DNA from: Collinsella aerofaciens
Lineage (GTDB): Bacteria; Actinomycetota; Coriobacteriia; Coriobacteriales; Coriobacteriaceae
Reading direction: 5' to 3'
DNA: 64,000 bases
NCBI RefSeq assembly: GCF_901212495.1
Contig: NZ_CAAKNY010000031.1
Span: forward strand, 1-64,000
Of this stretch, positions 9,415 through 18,346 are shown piece by piece (position 1 is the first letter of the stretch; each line of letters opens with the position of its first letter). The notes under the pieces were generated by a model. It saw only the letters and a list, made by a program, of their open reading frames with translations, ran no database searches and was not told the origin of the DNA. The translations under genes were made by a program, and so were the position numbers.

Positions 9415-10839
9415 ATGATAGAGATCGCCGTCAACAACCTCGCGGCCTCAACGGGGGCCCGAACCGTGACGGAAGAAGTCGATCGGGTATGCCGCGGGTG
9501 CGTTATCGACTCGCGCCAGGTCGAGGAGGGGACGATCTTTGTCGCCTTCCCCGGCGAAAAGGTCGACGGCAATGATTTTGCCTCCCGTGCCATCGAGTCG
9601 GGTGCCGGTGCCGTCGTGATGACGCGCGAGCCCGATGCCGAGCTGGTTTCGCTGGCGCAGGACAAGGGATGCGCCATCTTGCTGACCGACGACCCCGAGG
9701 AGTTCTTGCTGCGCCTGGCGCATGTATATCGCTTGGAGCTTGGCTGCCTGGTCGTCGGCATTACCGGTTCGATTGGCAAGACGACGACCAAGGACGTGCT
9801 CGCCGCCGTGCTTGCCAAGCGTTATCGCGTCTGGGCCACGAAGGGCAATTTCAATAACTTGATCGGCATGCCGCTCACAGTGCTTTCCGCTCCGGCCGAT
9901 ACCGAGGTTCTGGTGCTCGAGATGGGCATGAACCATTTTCATGAGATTGAGCGCCTGTCCCAGTCTGCCAACCCCAATCTCGCCATCGTGAGCAAGATCG
10001 GAACCTCCCATATCGGTATCCTGGGCAGCCGCGAGAACATCGCCCGCGCCAAGTCCGAGATTGTCCAGGGCATGTGCGCCGCCGGCGACTTCTCGCCGTT
10101 GCTGGTTTTGGGCGGCGAGGACGACTTTACACCGTTCATTCGCGATACGTTCGCCCGGCCTGCGGGTATTGACGTGATGCTGGCCGGTGTCTCGGACGAC
10201 GACGAGGTCCGCGCACGCGACATTCGCGTCGACGACGAGGGCCATCCGGTCTTTACGCTCGACTTTGGTCAGGGCGACACGGTCGATACCATGCTGGCCA
10301 TTCCCGGCGTGCAGTCCGTGCCCAATGCCGTCAAGGCCGCCGCGGTCGCCTATCGTCTGGGCGTGACGCCCGTGCAGATCGATACTGCCTTTAGGGGCCT
10401 TACAATCACCGGTCACCGTCAGGAGATCAAGCGCGCCAAGAGCGGGGCACGCATCATCGACGACTCATATAACGCCAGTGCCGAGTCTATGGCCGCCGGC
10501 CTCGATTTGCTGTGCTCGCTCATCTGTGACGGTTCGCGCATGGCGATCTTGGGCGAGATGGGCGAGATGGGCGACGAGGCTCCCCGCATGCACGAACTCG
10601 TGGGCGCCTATGCCGCCGCCAAGAAGCTCGACATGCTCGCGTGCGTCGGCGGCGAGCTGGCTCAGCTCATGGCCGATGCCGCACGCATGATGGGTATGGA
10701 TGAGGACCGCATCCAGGTGTTCTCCGATTATCAGCAGGTGCTCGACCGCATGGGCGGCGCGCTTGAAAATCATGATGTTGTACTGGTCAAGGGTTCCCGT
10801 TTTGTTGAGCTCGACCGCTTTGTGGAAGGTGTGTGCTAG
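9415..10839 (+). CDS. murF: UDP-MurNAc-pentapeptide ligase MurF
   Basis: This adds D-Ala-D-Ala to UDP-MurNAc-tripeptide using ATP in the cytoplasm. The 474 residues show the Mur ligase layout: an N-terminal UDP-substrate domain with CRGCVIDSRQVEEGTIFVAF, an ATP loop GITGSIGKTTTKD near 118-130, the central EMGMNHFHEIERLS segment typical of MurF, and a C-terminal domain with DDSYNASAESM. The ATG follows AGGGGAGCTGCA. No murE is seen in this cluster, so the preceding ligase must be elsewhere. Three bases separate it from mraY. Confidence 0.95.
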   Translation: MIEIAVNNLAASTGARTVTEEVDRVCRGCVIDSRQVEEGTIFVAFPGEKVDGNDFASRAIESGAGAVVMTREPDAELVSLAQDKGCAILLTDDPEEFLLRLAHVYRLELGCLVVGITGSIGKTTTKDVLAAVLAKRYRVWATKGNFNNLIGMPLTVLSAPADTEVLVLEMGMNHFHEIERLSQSANPNLAIVSKIGTSHIGILGSRENIARAKSEIVQGMCAAGDFSPLLVLGGEDDFTPFIRDTFARPAGIDVMLAGVSDDDEVRARDIRVDDEGHPVFTLDFGQGDTVDTMLAIPGVQSVPNAVKAAAVAYRLGVTPVQIDTAFRGLTITGHRQEIKRAKSGARIIDDSYNASAESMAAGLDLLCSLICDGSRMAILGEMGEMGDEAPRMHELVGAYAAAKKLDMLACVGGELAQLMADAARMMGMDEDRIQVFSDYQQVLDRMGGALENHDVVLVKGSRFVELDRFVEGVC

Positions 10840-10842
10840 CCC

Positions 10843-11862
10843 ATGTTCGGCAATCCCTCGTATCCTACGTATCAGGCCTTTTTGGGACTTGGCATCGCTG
10901 CCGCCATTGCGTTGCTGCTTATGCCGTGGTGGATCAGGCTGCTGAAGGTCGAGGGTATCGGCCAACAGGTCCGAGCCGACGGCCCCAAGCGTCATTTGAT
11001 CAAACAGGGTACGCCCACCATGGGCGGCGTCATCATCCTTGTCGCGATCTCGCTGACCTGCCTGCTGATGGGCAAGCTCACCACCGAGCTCATGCTCGTG
11101 CTGCTTGCCACGCTGGCCACCGGCGTTCTGGGTCTCATCGACGACCTGACCTCCGTCACGCATGGTCGCTCGCTCGGCCTGACGCCTCACGCCAAGATGA
11201 TCGGTCTGACCATCATCTGCGTCACCTTTACCGTGCTCGCCGTCAATTGGTGCGGCGTCGCCCCCGAGATTCGTTTTCCCGGCGGCCTGACGATTGATCT
11301 CGGTGTTCTTTCGACCACCATCTGCGGCCTTTCGTTCCCGTGGCTCTACATCGTATTTTGCTGGCTGATGATCGCCGGTCTTTCCAATGCGGTGAACCTG
11401 ACCGACGGTCTGGACGGCCTTGCCGGCGGTACTTCCATGATCGCCATGCTCGCCATGGCCGCCATGGCATTTTTGCACGGTGACGTGAACCTGTCCATCT
11501 TCTGCACGGCGTGCGCCGGTGCCTGCCTGGGCTTTTTGTGGTTCAATTGCTACCCGGCGAGCATCTTTATGGGCGATACCGGCTCGCTTGCCCTGGGTGC
11601 CGCTTTTGCCTGCACCTCCATCATTACCAACACCGAAGTCGTTTCCCTCATCATCGGCGGTCTGTTTATCGTCGAGACCCTGTCGGTCATGATCCAGGTT
11701 GTCTACTTCCACTTTACGCACAAGCGCGTCTTCCTTATGGCGCCCATTCATCATCATTTCGAAAAGAAGGGCTGGGCCGAGACCAAGGTCGTTATCCGTT
11801 TTTGGATTATCGCCGCGGCTTTTGGCGCCGTTGGCCTCGCCCTGTTCTTCCAGTTGGGATAG
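10843..11862 (+). CDS. mraY: Phospho-MurNAc-pentapeptide transferase MraY
   Basis: MraY transfers phospho-MurNAc-pentapeptide from UDP to undecaprenyl phosphate, making lipid I at the inner face of the membrane. The 339-residue polytopic protein has about ten membrane segments. Family motifs are clear: KQGTPTMGGVIIL near the N-terminus, LIDDLTSV and NLTDGLDGLAGG for metal and substrate binding, GDTGSLALGA, and PIHHHFEKKGW near the end. It starts three bases after murF and ends nine bases before murD, so the run is tightly coupled. Confidence 0.97.
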   Translation: MFGNPSYPTYQAFLGLGIAAAIALLLMPWWIRLLKVEGIGQQVRADGPKRHLIKQGTPTMGGVIILVAISLTCLLMGKLTTELMLVLLATLATGVLGLIDDLTSVTHGRSLGLTPHAKMIGLTIICVTFTVLAVNWCGVAPEIRFPGGLTIDLGVLSTTICGLSFPWLYIVFCWLMIAGLSNAVNLTDGLDGLAGGTSMIAMLAMAAMAFLHGDVNLSIFCTACAGACLGFLWFNCYPASIFMGDTGSLALGAAFACTSIITNTEVVSLIIGGLFIVETLSVMIQVVYFHFTHKRVFLMAPIHHHFEKKGWAETKVVIRFWIIAAAFGAVGLALFFQLG

Positions 11863-11871
11863 TGGTCTTTC

Positions 11872-13278
11872 ATGCCTCTTGCTGATGTCTTTAGCCTGCT
11901 TGTTTTGGGGCAGGGTAAATCCGGTCTCGATGTCGCCCGCTGGGCGTTGGCTCACCCCGAGCGTGTGAGCGCCACGACCGTGTTTGGCGGCGGTACCTCC
12001 GAGCCCAATGACGCCACACGTGCGCTCGAGGCGCAGGGCGCGTCGTTTGTCTACGGCACCGAGCAGGTCGAGGGTGCCTATGACGTGTGCGTGACATGCC
12101 CGGGTATCTCGGAGTTCTCGGCCTTCTTTAAGGCTGGGCGTGAACATGCTGCTCAGATTATGGGCGAGCCCGAGTTTGCCTATCGCCTGTCTCCCCAAAA
12201 TTGGATCGCCATCACGGGCACCAACGGCAAGACAACTACCACATCGCTAACCGATTATCTGCTCAAGGCCGCCGGTGAAGCCAGCGTGGCCGTCGGCAAT
12301 ATCGGTGAGCCGCCGGTGAACGAGGTTGACGGCCGCGCACACAATGAGTGGTTTGTGGCCGAGCTGTCGAGTTATCAGATTGCTACGACCGCCGAGCTTC
12401 ATCCTCGCGTGGCGGTGCTGCTCAACATCACGCCCGACCACCTGGGCTGGCACAAGAGCCACAAGAACTATGCGCTTGCCAAGATCAAGTTGTTCGAGAA
12501 TATGGTCGACGACGACCTCGTGGTTATCGACGTTGAGGATGCCGGCATCCATGAGTTCGATGAGTACATCTACACACCGGGTCGCCGCATCTGCAAGGTC
12601 GCTTTTGACGAGCCCGAGGGTGCAGACGCCGCCTTTGTGCGCGACGGCAAGATGGTCGTTCGCCTGAAGGGCGTCGAGACTCAGCTTGTCGCCACGTCCG
12701 AGCTCAAGATCTCGGGCCATCACAATGTCATCAACGCCCTTTGTGCCGCCACGGCTGCTCTGGCCGTCGGTGCCGATCCCGAGGGCATTTGCCGCGGTTT
12801 GGCATCGTTCCGGCCGCTCGAACACCGCGTGGAACCCTGCGGCGAGATCGATGGCGTGCGCTACGTCAACGATTCCAAGGCAACGAACACCGATGCGGTC
12901 GAAAAGGCTCTGACGGCGTTTCCCGACGACGATGTGATTTTGCTGCTCGGTGGCCACGATAAGGGCACGCCGCTTGCGGACTTTGCCCACGTCGTTATGG
13001 ACAACGTGCGCTCGGTCGTTTGCTTTGGAGATGCGCGCGAGCGCTTTACCGCCGCTATGGACGAGGCCGATGTCGATGGCGACGTGGATATCGCCCAGGC
13101 CGATGATCTGCGTGATGCCGTTGACGTTGCCCGCTCGCTCTCGAGCCGCGGCGACGTGATCCTGCTTTCGCCCGCTTGCTCTTCGTTCGACGAGTTCTCG
13201 GGCTACGAGGAGCGCGGTCGCGTGTTTAAGGACTATGTTGCCCAGCTTGCTGCAGCAGCGAAATCGCAAACGGAATAG
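11872..13278 (+). CDS. murD: UDP-MurNAc-L-Ala:D-Glu ligase MurD
   Basis: MurD adds D-glutamate to UDP-MurNAc-L-Ala with ATP. The 468 residues include an N-terminal Rossmann-like domain (VLGQGKSGLDVARWA), the ATP loop ITGTNGKTTTTSL near 112-124, the SSYQI segment, HLGWHKSHKNYALAK, and a C-terminal domain with NDSKATNTDAVEKAL. The ATG at 11872 has only a weak ribosome site (GTGGTCTTTC), consistent with coupling to mraY just upstream. ftsW follows within ten bases. Confidence 0.95.
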   Translation: MPLADVFSLLVLGQGKSGLDVARWALAHPERVSATTVFGGGTSEPNDATRALEAQGASFVYGTEQVEGAYDVCVTCPGISEFSAFFKAGREHAAQIMGEPEFAYRLSPQNWIAITGTNGKTTTTSLTDYLLKAAGEASVAVGNIGEPPVNEVDGRAHNEWFVAELSSYQIATTAELHPRVAVLLNITPDHLGWHKSHKNYALAKIKLFENMVDDDLVVIDVEDAGIHEFDEYIYTPGRRICKVAFDEPEGADAAFVRDGKMVVRLKGVETQLVATSELKISGHHNVINALCAATAALAVGADPEGICRGLASFRPLEHRVEPCGEIDGVRYVNDSKATNTDAVEKALTAFPDDDVILLLGGHDKGTPLADFAHVVMDNVRSVVCFGDARERFTAAMDEADVDGDVDIAQADDLRDAVDVARSLSSRGDVILLSPACSSFDEFSGYEERGRVFKDYVAQLAAAAKSQTE

Positions 13279-13287
13279 GGGTTGCCA

Positions 13288-14808
13288 GTGAGAGAGGAGA
13301 GCCCCCGAAGTGATATGAGGAGGCCCGACTCGGACCGTGCTTCCTCGCTGCGTAGCACGCCGCGTTCTGGTCGCGGCGGGCAGACGTTCGGTGAGCGCTA
13401 TATTGCCGGCGTCCCCGCCCGCATCATGCGCCCCCGTTTGATATTTATGGCCTGCCTGTTTAGCTTGGTTTGCTTTGGCTTGCTGATGGTGTACTCGGCA
13501 TCTTCGGTCGAGGCGCTGCACGAGAATGGTTCGGCGACGTTTTTCCTGTCTCGACAGGCCGCGTTTGCCGGAGTTGGCGTGCTGGCTATGGTTGCCATCG
13601 TGCGCATCTTGCCGGACAGTTGGTTTGGGGAAGACGTGCTCAGGATTTTCCTCATAGGCATGATAGGGCTCCTGTTTCTGGTGTTCTTGGTGGGCAGCGG
13701 CAGTCGTGGCGCCACGCGCTGGCTCAACATCGCCGGTATTCAGTTCCAGCCGTCTGAGTTTTTAAAGCCGTTCGCCATCGCGTATTCGGCAATCATGCTC
13801 GACCGCATCTTTTCGCCCGGCGGCAACATCAACGAGTTTCTTCGCAAGATGGGTGTCTACCTGGGCATTTCGCTCTTTCTGATCTTTATTCAGCCCGATT
13901 TCGGCACCGTTTTGATCATCTTGTTGACCCTCATGTGCATGGCGTTGTTTGCGGGATTGGACCCCAAATATATTGTTTGGACGGTCGTTGCCGGTATCGC
14001 CGTCATTGCGATCGCCCTTATCGCCGAGCCGTACCGTATGACGCGTGTCGAGGTTGCTTGGAATCCTTGGGCAGACGAATATGGTGACGGCTATCAGGCA
14101 ACACTTGCCATCATGGCGTTTGCCTCGGGCGGCCTATTCGGTCGCGGTATCGGCAACTCAACCATGAAGTACTCGTATTTGCCCGAGGCGCATAACGACT
14201 ACATCTTGGCTATTATCGGCGAGGAAGTTGGCTTTATCGGAACCGTGCTGTTCTTCTTGGTGTTTGCGATGCTGATCTACTCGGCGTTTCGCATTGCCGA
14301 GCAGGCGAGCGACCGTCGCGGAGCACTTATGGCATCGGGTTCCGCGGTCATCCTTGCGGTGCAGTTTTTGATCAACGCGCTGGGTATTCTCAATGTGTTT
14401 CCCATGACGGGCAAGCCGCTGCCGTTTATTAGCTACGGTGGCTCGTCGATTATTGTGTCGCTTATGCTCGCCGGTCTGATCCTGCGCGTTTCGTATGAGA
14501 GTGCCCGTCGCGATGAGTACGACCGTCGCCGCGAGAGCTTTGCCGTTATGGATGAGAGTACCGCCGGCGTGCCCCACGTGCGCGGCGATCGTTCTTCGCG
14601 TAACGACTTTACCGTCCTGGATGGCTCTGCGACCGAGCCGGAAGCCCGTCCGCGTCAGCGAACGGCGTCGCAAGGTCGTCCTCAGCGCCCCACTCCTCGC
14701 AATGCGTACGGTGGATATAATCGAATCGATTTGAATTCGGACCCGTCGGCGCGTTTGCGCACCGATGACCAGGGGCCGCGTGTACGAAGGGATTACCATG
14801 ACCGATAA
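13288..14808 (+). CDS. ftsW: Septal peptidoglycan polymerase FtsW
   Basis: FtsW is the SEDS-family glycosyltransferase that polymerises lipid II at the septum with FtsI. About ten membrane segments span residues 50-395. Typical motifs include RGATRWLNIAGIQFQPSEF, the QPDFGT loop, and FPMTGKPLPFISYGGSS near the end of the membrane domain. A hydrophilic, Arg-rich tail of about 110 residues follows, unusually long for FtsW. The start is uncertain: GTG 13288 sits seven bases after AGGGG, TTG 13282 is possible, and ATG 13315 would shorten the protein by nine residues. The 3' end overlaps murG by 11 bases. Confidence 0.93.
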   Translation: MREESPRSDMRRPDSDRASSLRSTPRSGRGGQTFGERYIAGVPARIMRPRLIFMACLFSLVCFGLLMVYSASSVEALHENGSATFFLSRQAAFAGVGVLAMVAIVRILPDSWFGEDVLRIFLIGMIGLLFLVFLVGSGSRGATRWLNIAGIQFQPSEFLKPFAIAYSAIMLDRIFSPGGNINEFLRKMGVYLGISLFLIFIQPDFGTVLIILLTLMCMALFAGLDPKYIVWTVVAGIAVIAIALIAEPYRMTRVEVAWNPWADEYGDGYQATLAIMAFASGGLFGRGIGNSTMKYSYLPEAHNDYILAIIGEEVGFIGTVLFFLVFAMLIYSAFRIAEQASDRRGALMASGSAVILAVQFLINALGILNVFPMTGKPLPFISYGGSSIIVSLMLAGLILRVSYESARRDEYDRRRESFAVMDESTAGVPHVRGDRSSRNDFTVLDGSATEPEARPRQRTASQGRPQRPTPRNAYGGYNRIDLNSDPSARLRTDDQGPRVRRDYHDR

Positions 14809-15913
14809 GATGACCGTTGCTATTGCAGCCGGCGGCACGGCAGGACATATCAACCCCGCGCTCGCCCTGGCCGAGGAGCTGCGTGACCGCGGTCATCACG
14901 TCGTGTTCGTGGGCCAATCGCGCAAGCTCGAGGGCCGTCTGGTTCCCGAGACCGGATTCGATTTTGTGCCCATCACGGTCACGGGCTTCGATCGCTCGCG
15001 TCCCTGGACGGCGCTGACCTCGCTGTGGCGCGTCAACAAGGCGAAGCGTGCGCTTGCCAGTCACTTCTCGAAGGTCGGTAAGCCCGATGCCGCTATCGGC
15101 TTTGGTGCTTACGTTGAGGTCCCGCTGCTGGGTTGGTGCAAGGGCGCCGGCGTTCCGTATCTGCTGCACGAGCAGAACTCTGTTCCGGGTCTGGCCAATA
15201 AGATGATGAACTCACATGCCGCCCGCGTGTGCATTTCGGTACCTGCGGCCCGCGCGGTCTTTGAGCGCGAGGGCGACCCCGACCATGTGCTCATGACGGG
15301 CAATCCCGTGCGTCGTTCGGTGATCGAGGGCGATCGCGCTCGCGGCCGCAAGACGCTCGGTGTGCCCGAGGACGCGACGCTTCTGCTCGTCTTTGGTGGT
15401 TCACTCGGTGCCCGGCATCTCAACGAGCGCGTTGCCTCGCTCAAGAGTGAGCTGCTGACCCGCGAGAATCTCTACATTTTGCATTCGACGGGTGCCGACG
15501 GCTTTGAGGAGACCGAGCGCGCTTTGGCGCTGACGCCCGAGGAGGCGAAGCGCTATCGTGTCCAGCCCTACATCGACAACATGGGCGATATGCTGGCTGC
15601 GGCCGATCTGGTGCTCTCGCGTTCCGGCGCCTCGAGCGTGGCCGAGATCGCCGCGCTTGCCGTGCCCTCGGTACTCGTGCCGTATCCGCACGCTACGGCC
15701 GACCACCAGACCACGAATGCGCGTTACCTGGTCGATGCCGGTGCCGGCGTGCTATGCGCCGATGCCGATATCGATGCCCCTGCCTTTGCCGACGAGCTGC
15801 TGCGCCTGATCGATGACGCTGCAGCGCGTGATGCCATGCGTCAGGCGGCGCGTGGCTTGGCCCAGGACCGTGCCGCCGCACTTTTGGCCGACGCGGTAGA
15901 GGGATTGCGTTAG
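14798..15913 (+). CDS. murG: Lipid II synthase MurG
   Basis: MurG transfers GlcNAc from UDP-GlcNAc to lipid I at the cytoplasmic membrane face. The 371 residues (from ATG 14798, with AAGGG upstream) have the GT-B fold signatures: AAGGTAGHINPALALAEEL at the N-terminus, GFGAYVEVPLL, HEQNSVPGLANK, the sugar-binding region LVFGGSLGARHLNE, and SGASSVAEIAALAVPSVLVPYPHATADHQTTNA. An upstream in-frame ATG at 14765 would lie deep in ftsW and is less likely. Confidence 0.96.
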   Translation: MTDKMTVAIAAGGTAGHINPALALAEELRDRGHHVVFVGQSRKLEGRLVPETGFDFVPITVTGFDRSRPWTALTSLWRVNKAKRALASHFSKVGKPDAAIGFGAYVEVPLLGWCKGAGVPYLLHEQNSVPGLANKMMNSHAARVCISVPAARAVFEREGDPDHVLMTGNPVRRSVIEGDRARGRKTLGVPEDATLLLVFGGSLGARHLNERVASLKSELLTRENLYILHSTGADGFEETERALALTPEEAKRYRVQPYIDNMGDMLAAADLVLSRSGASSVAEIAALAVPSVLVPYPHATADHQTTNARYLVDAGAGVLCADADIDAPAFADELLRLIDDAAARDAMRQAARGLAQDRAAALLADAVEGLR

Positions 15914-16010
15914 TTAGACGGGATATCGCCGGTCGCCCTCGCGCGGATGCGGTAGGTGCGGTACAGTTAACGGGTTACAGGCAGTGTTTACGCAAGGAGT
16001 ACACGAGCAC

Positions 16011-17429
16011 ATGGCTGATTCCCAGACTGCAACCTCCGCGCCCGAGTTCAAGAGCGCCCACTTTATCGGTATCGGTGGCGCCGGCATGAGCGGCATCGCC
16101 CTCGTCCTGCACGAGCGCGGTTATACCGTTACCGGCTCCGACCTTAAGACGTCGCGCTATATTCGCCAGCTTACCCGCGCCGGCGTGAAGGTCCACGTGG
16201 GCCACGAGGCTGCGACGATCGATGAGGTCAAGCCCGACGTGGTTGTGGTCTCCACCGCAATTCCCGAATCCAACCCCGAGCTCGTGCGTGCCCGCGAGCT
16301 CGGTATTCCCGTGTGGCCCCGTGCCAAGATGCTCTCGGCCCTGGGCCACGGCTACACCACCATCGCCGTTGCCGGCACGCACGGCAAGACCACGACGTCT
16401 TCGATGTGCGCAACGATGCTCGATCGCATGGGTCTGGACCCCAGCTTTTTAATCGGCGGCATCGTCGAGGGCTACGACACCAACGGCAAGAACGGCTCGG
16501 GTGACTACTTTGTCGCCGAGGCAGACGAGTCCGACAGCTCGTTCCTGTTCCTGAACCCCAACGTGGTCATCGTGACCAACGTCGAGGCCGACCATCTTGA
16601 CCACTACTCGGGCATCGAGGAGATCGAGGCCACCTTCGCCAAGTTTATGGGGCTGGTGGGCGAGGACGGCACCGTCATCGTTTGCGGCGAGGACCCGCAT
16701 CTGGTCGAGCTCGCCAAGTCGACGGGCCGTCATGTGCTTTCCTATGGCTTTGCCGAGAACAACGACATCGTCTGCGTGCATCCGGATGTCAAGGGCATCC
16801 AGAGCGACTTTATCGTTCGTTTTGAGGACGGCACCGAGCACGCTGTCGAGATTAAGAGCAACCCCGGTCGTCACAACATGCTCAACGCCACGGCCGTCTT
16901 GACCGTCGCGCATGTCCTAGGCCTCGATATCGATGCCGCCGCTCGGGCACTTTCGAGTTTTGAGGGCGTCCGCCGTCGCTTTACCCACGTGGGCGATATC
17001 GACGGTATCACGGTGGTTGACGATTACGGCCATCATCCCACTGAGATCAAGGCGACGCTCGCTGCCGCCTCTTCGCTGGGCTACAAACATGTCGATGTCG
17101 TGTTCCAACCGCATCGCTATTCGCGCCTGCAGGCTCTGTGCGATGACTTTGCCGATGCCTTTGCCAACGCCGATAAGCTGCTGCTGATCGATGTGTTCTC
17201 CGCCGGCGAGATGCCGATTCCGGGCGTTACCTCAAAGATGCTCGCAGATACCGTTCGCGCCAAGCACCCCGGCAAGGAGGTCGTGTACTGCTCCAGCCGT
17301 CTTGAGCTCAACCATGAGCTTGAGAAGCTCGTGGGCGAGGGCGACCTGCTGCTCACCATGGGTGCCGGCGATGTTACGACCGTCGGCCCCGAGTTCATCG
17401 AGTATCTGACTGCCAAGAAAGACGCTTAA
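16011..17429 (+). CDS. murC: UDP-MurNAc:L-Ala ligase MurC
   Basis: MurC adds the first amino acid of the peptide stem. The 472 residues show HFIGIGGAGMSGIALVL at the start, the ATP loop AVAGTHGKTTTSSM near 115-128, EADESDSSFLFL, and VEADHLDHYSG, followed by a C-terminal domain with DDYGHHPTEIKATL and FQPHRYSRL. The start at 16011 follows AAGGAGT by about ten bases; a GTG at 15984 overlaps that ribosome site. The 97-base gap after murG holds nothing else clear. murB begins five bases downstream. Confidence 0.96.
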   Translation: MADSQTATSAPEFKSAHFIGIGGAGMSGIALVLHERGYTVTGSDLKTSRYIRQLTRAGVKVHVGHEAATIDEVKPDVVVVSTAIPESNPELVRARELGIPVWPRAKMLSALGHGYTTIAVAGTHGKTTTSSMCATMLDRMGLDPSFLIGGIVEGYDTNGKNGSGDYFVAEADESDSSFLFLNPNVVIVTNVEADHLDHYSGIEEIEATFAKFMGLVGEDGTVIVCGEDPHLVELAKSTGRHVLSYGFAENNDIVCVHPDVKGIQSDFIVRFEDGTEHAVEIKSNPGRHNMLNATAVLTVAHVLGLDIDAAARALSSFEGVRRRFTHVGDIDGITVVDDYGHHPTEIKATLAAASSLGYKHVDVVFQPHRYSRLQALCDDFADAFANADKLLLIDVFSAGEMPIPGVTSKMLADTVRAKHPGKEVVYCSSRLELNHELEKLVGEGDLLLTMGAGDVTTVGPEFIEYLTAKKDA

Positions 17430-17434
17430 CCTCT

Positions 17435-18346
17435 ATGGGTCTTTTTAACGCCGTCATGGCGCTTTCGGGCATGATCGACACGGACGTGGTCGAGGACGAA
17501 CGTCTTGCACGCCATACAAGCTATCGTATCGGCGGCAAGGCCGACCTCTTTGTGACGTGCCATAGCTATCATGCCCTGCGTCGCGCCGTGGCGGTGCTTG
17601 ACCGCGAGCGGGTGCCGTGGGTGATTATCGGCAAGGGGTCCAACCTGCTAGTTGCCGATGCCGGTTATCGCGGCGCCGTTATTTCGCTGGGACGTGAGTT
17701 CCAGCGCACGGTTGTTGCCGAGGACGGTTGCACGCTGACCGTTGGTGCGGGCGTGATGTTCGCGCGTTTGGTCAACGACGCCTTGTCGCGTGGGCTTTCG
17801 GGCCTTGAGTTCGCGGTCGGCATTCCCGGTTCGGTCGGCGGCGCCGTGTCCATGAACGCAGGCACGCGGAACGAGTGGATCGGCTCCCTTGTCGAGGACG
17901 TGGTCACGTTTGATCCGGCGTCCGGTATTAAGCACTATGCAGGGTCCGAGATCGCTTGGGGGTATCGCGAGTGCAGCCTGCCGCGTAACGAGATCATTCT
18001 CGAGTGCGTGCTTAAGCTCAAGGCCGCGCCCAAGGCCGACATTCGCGAGCGCATGGAGCGGTACCTGACGCGCCGCAAGCGCACGCAGCCCATGGGCCGT
18101 GCATCCTGCGGATCGGTCTTTCGCAACCCGCCCGATGCAAGCGTGGGCAAGTTGATTGAGGATTGTGGATTAAAGGGTTTTTCGGTTGGCGGTGCGGAAG
18201 TCTCGCCCGTACACGCTAATTTTATCGTTAATAACGGAACCGCCTCGGCCGATGACGTGGCCGCGGTTATCAGGCATGTTCACGGAAAGGTGAGGGAGGC
18301 GTATGGCATCGAGCTCAGACCGGAAGTTAAATTCCTCGGCTTCTAG
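17435..18346 (+). CDS. murB: UDP-N-acetylenolpyruvoylglucosamine reductase MurB
   Basis: MurB is the FAD- and NADPH-dependent reductase making UDP-MurNAc. The 303 residues carry HTSYRIGGKADLF, IIGKGSNLLVADAGYRG for FAD binding, GLEFAVGIPGSVGGAVSMNAG, and RASCGSVFRNPPD with the catalytic Ser/Cys-type proton donor region, then GLKGFSVGGAEVSPVHANFIVN. The pattern fits the shorter MurB type found in Gram-positives. It begins five bases after murC, and its last 44 bases overlap ftsQ. Confidence 0.96.
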   Translation: MGLFNAVMALSGMIDTDVVEDERLARHTSYRIGGKADLFVTCHSYHALRRAVAVLDRERVPWVIIGKGSNLLVADAGYRGAVISLGREFQRTVVAEDGCTLTVGAGVMFARLVNDALSRGLSGLEFAVGIPGSVGGAVSMNAGTRNEWIGSLVEDVVTFDPASGIKHYAGSEIAWGYRECSLPRNEIILECVLKLKAAPKADIRERMERYLTRRKRTQPMGRASCGSVFRNPPDASVGKLIEDCGLKGFSVGGAEVSPVHANFIVNNGTASADDVAAVIRHVHGKVREAYGIELRPEVKFLGF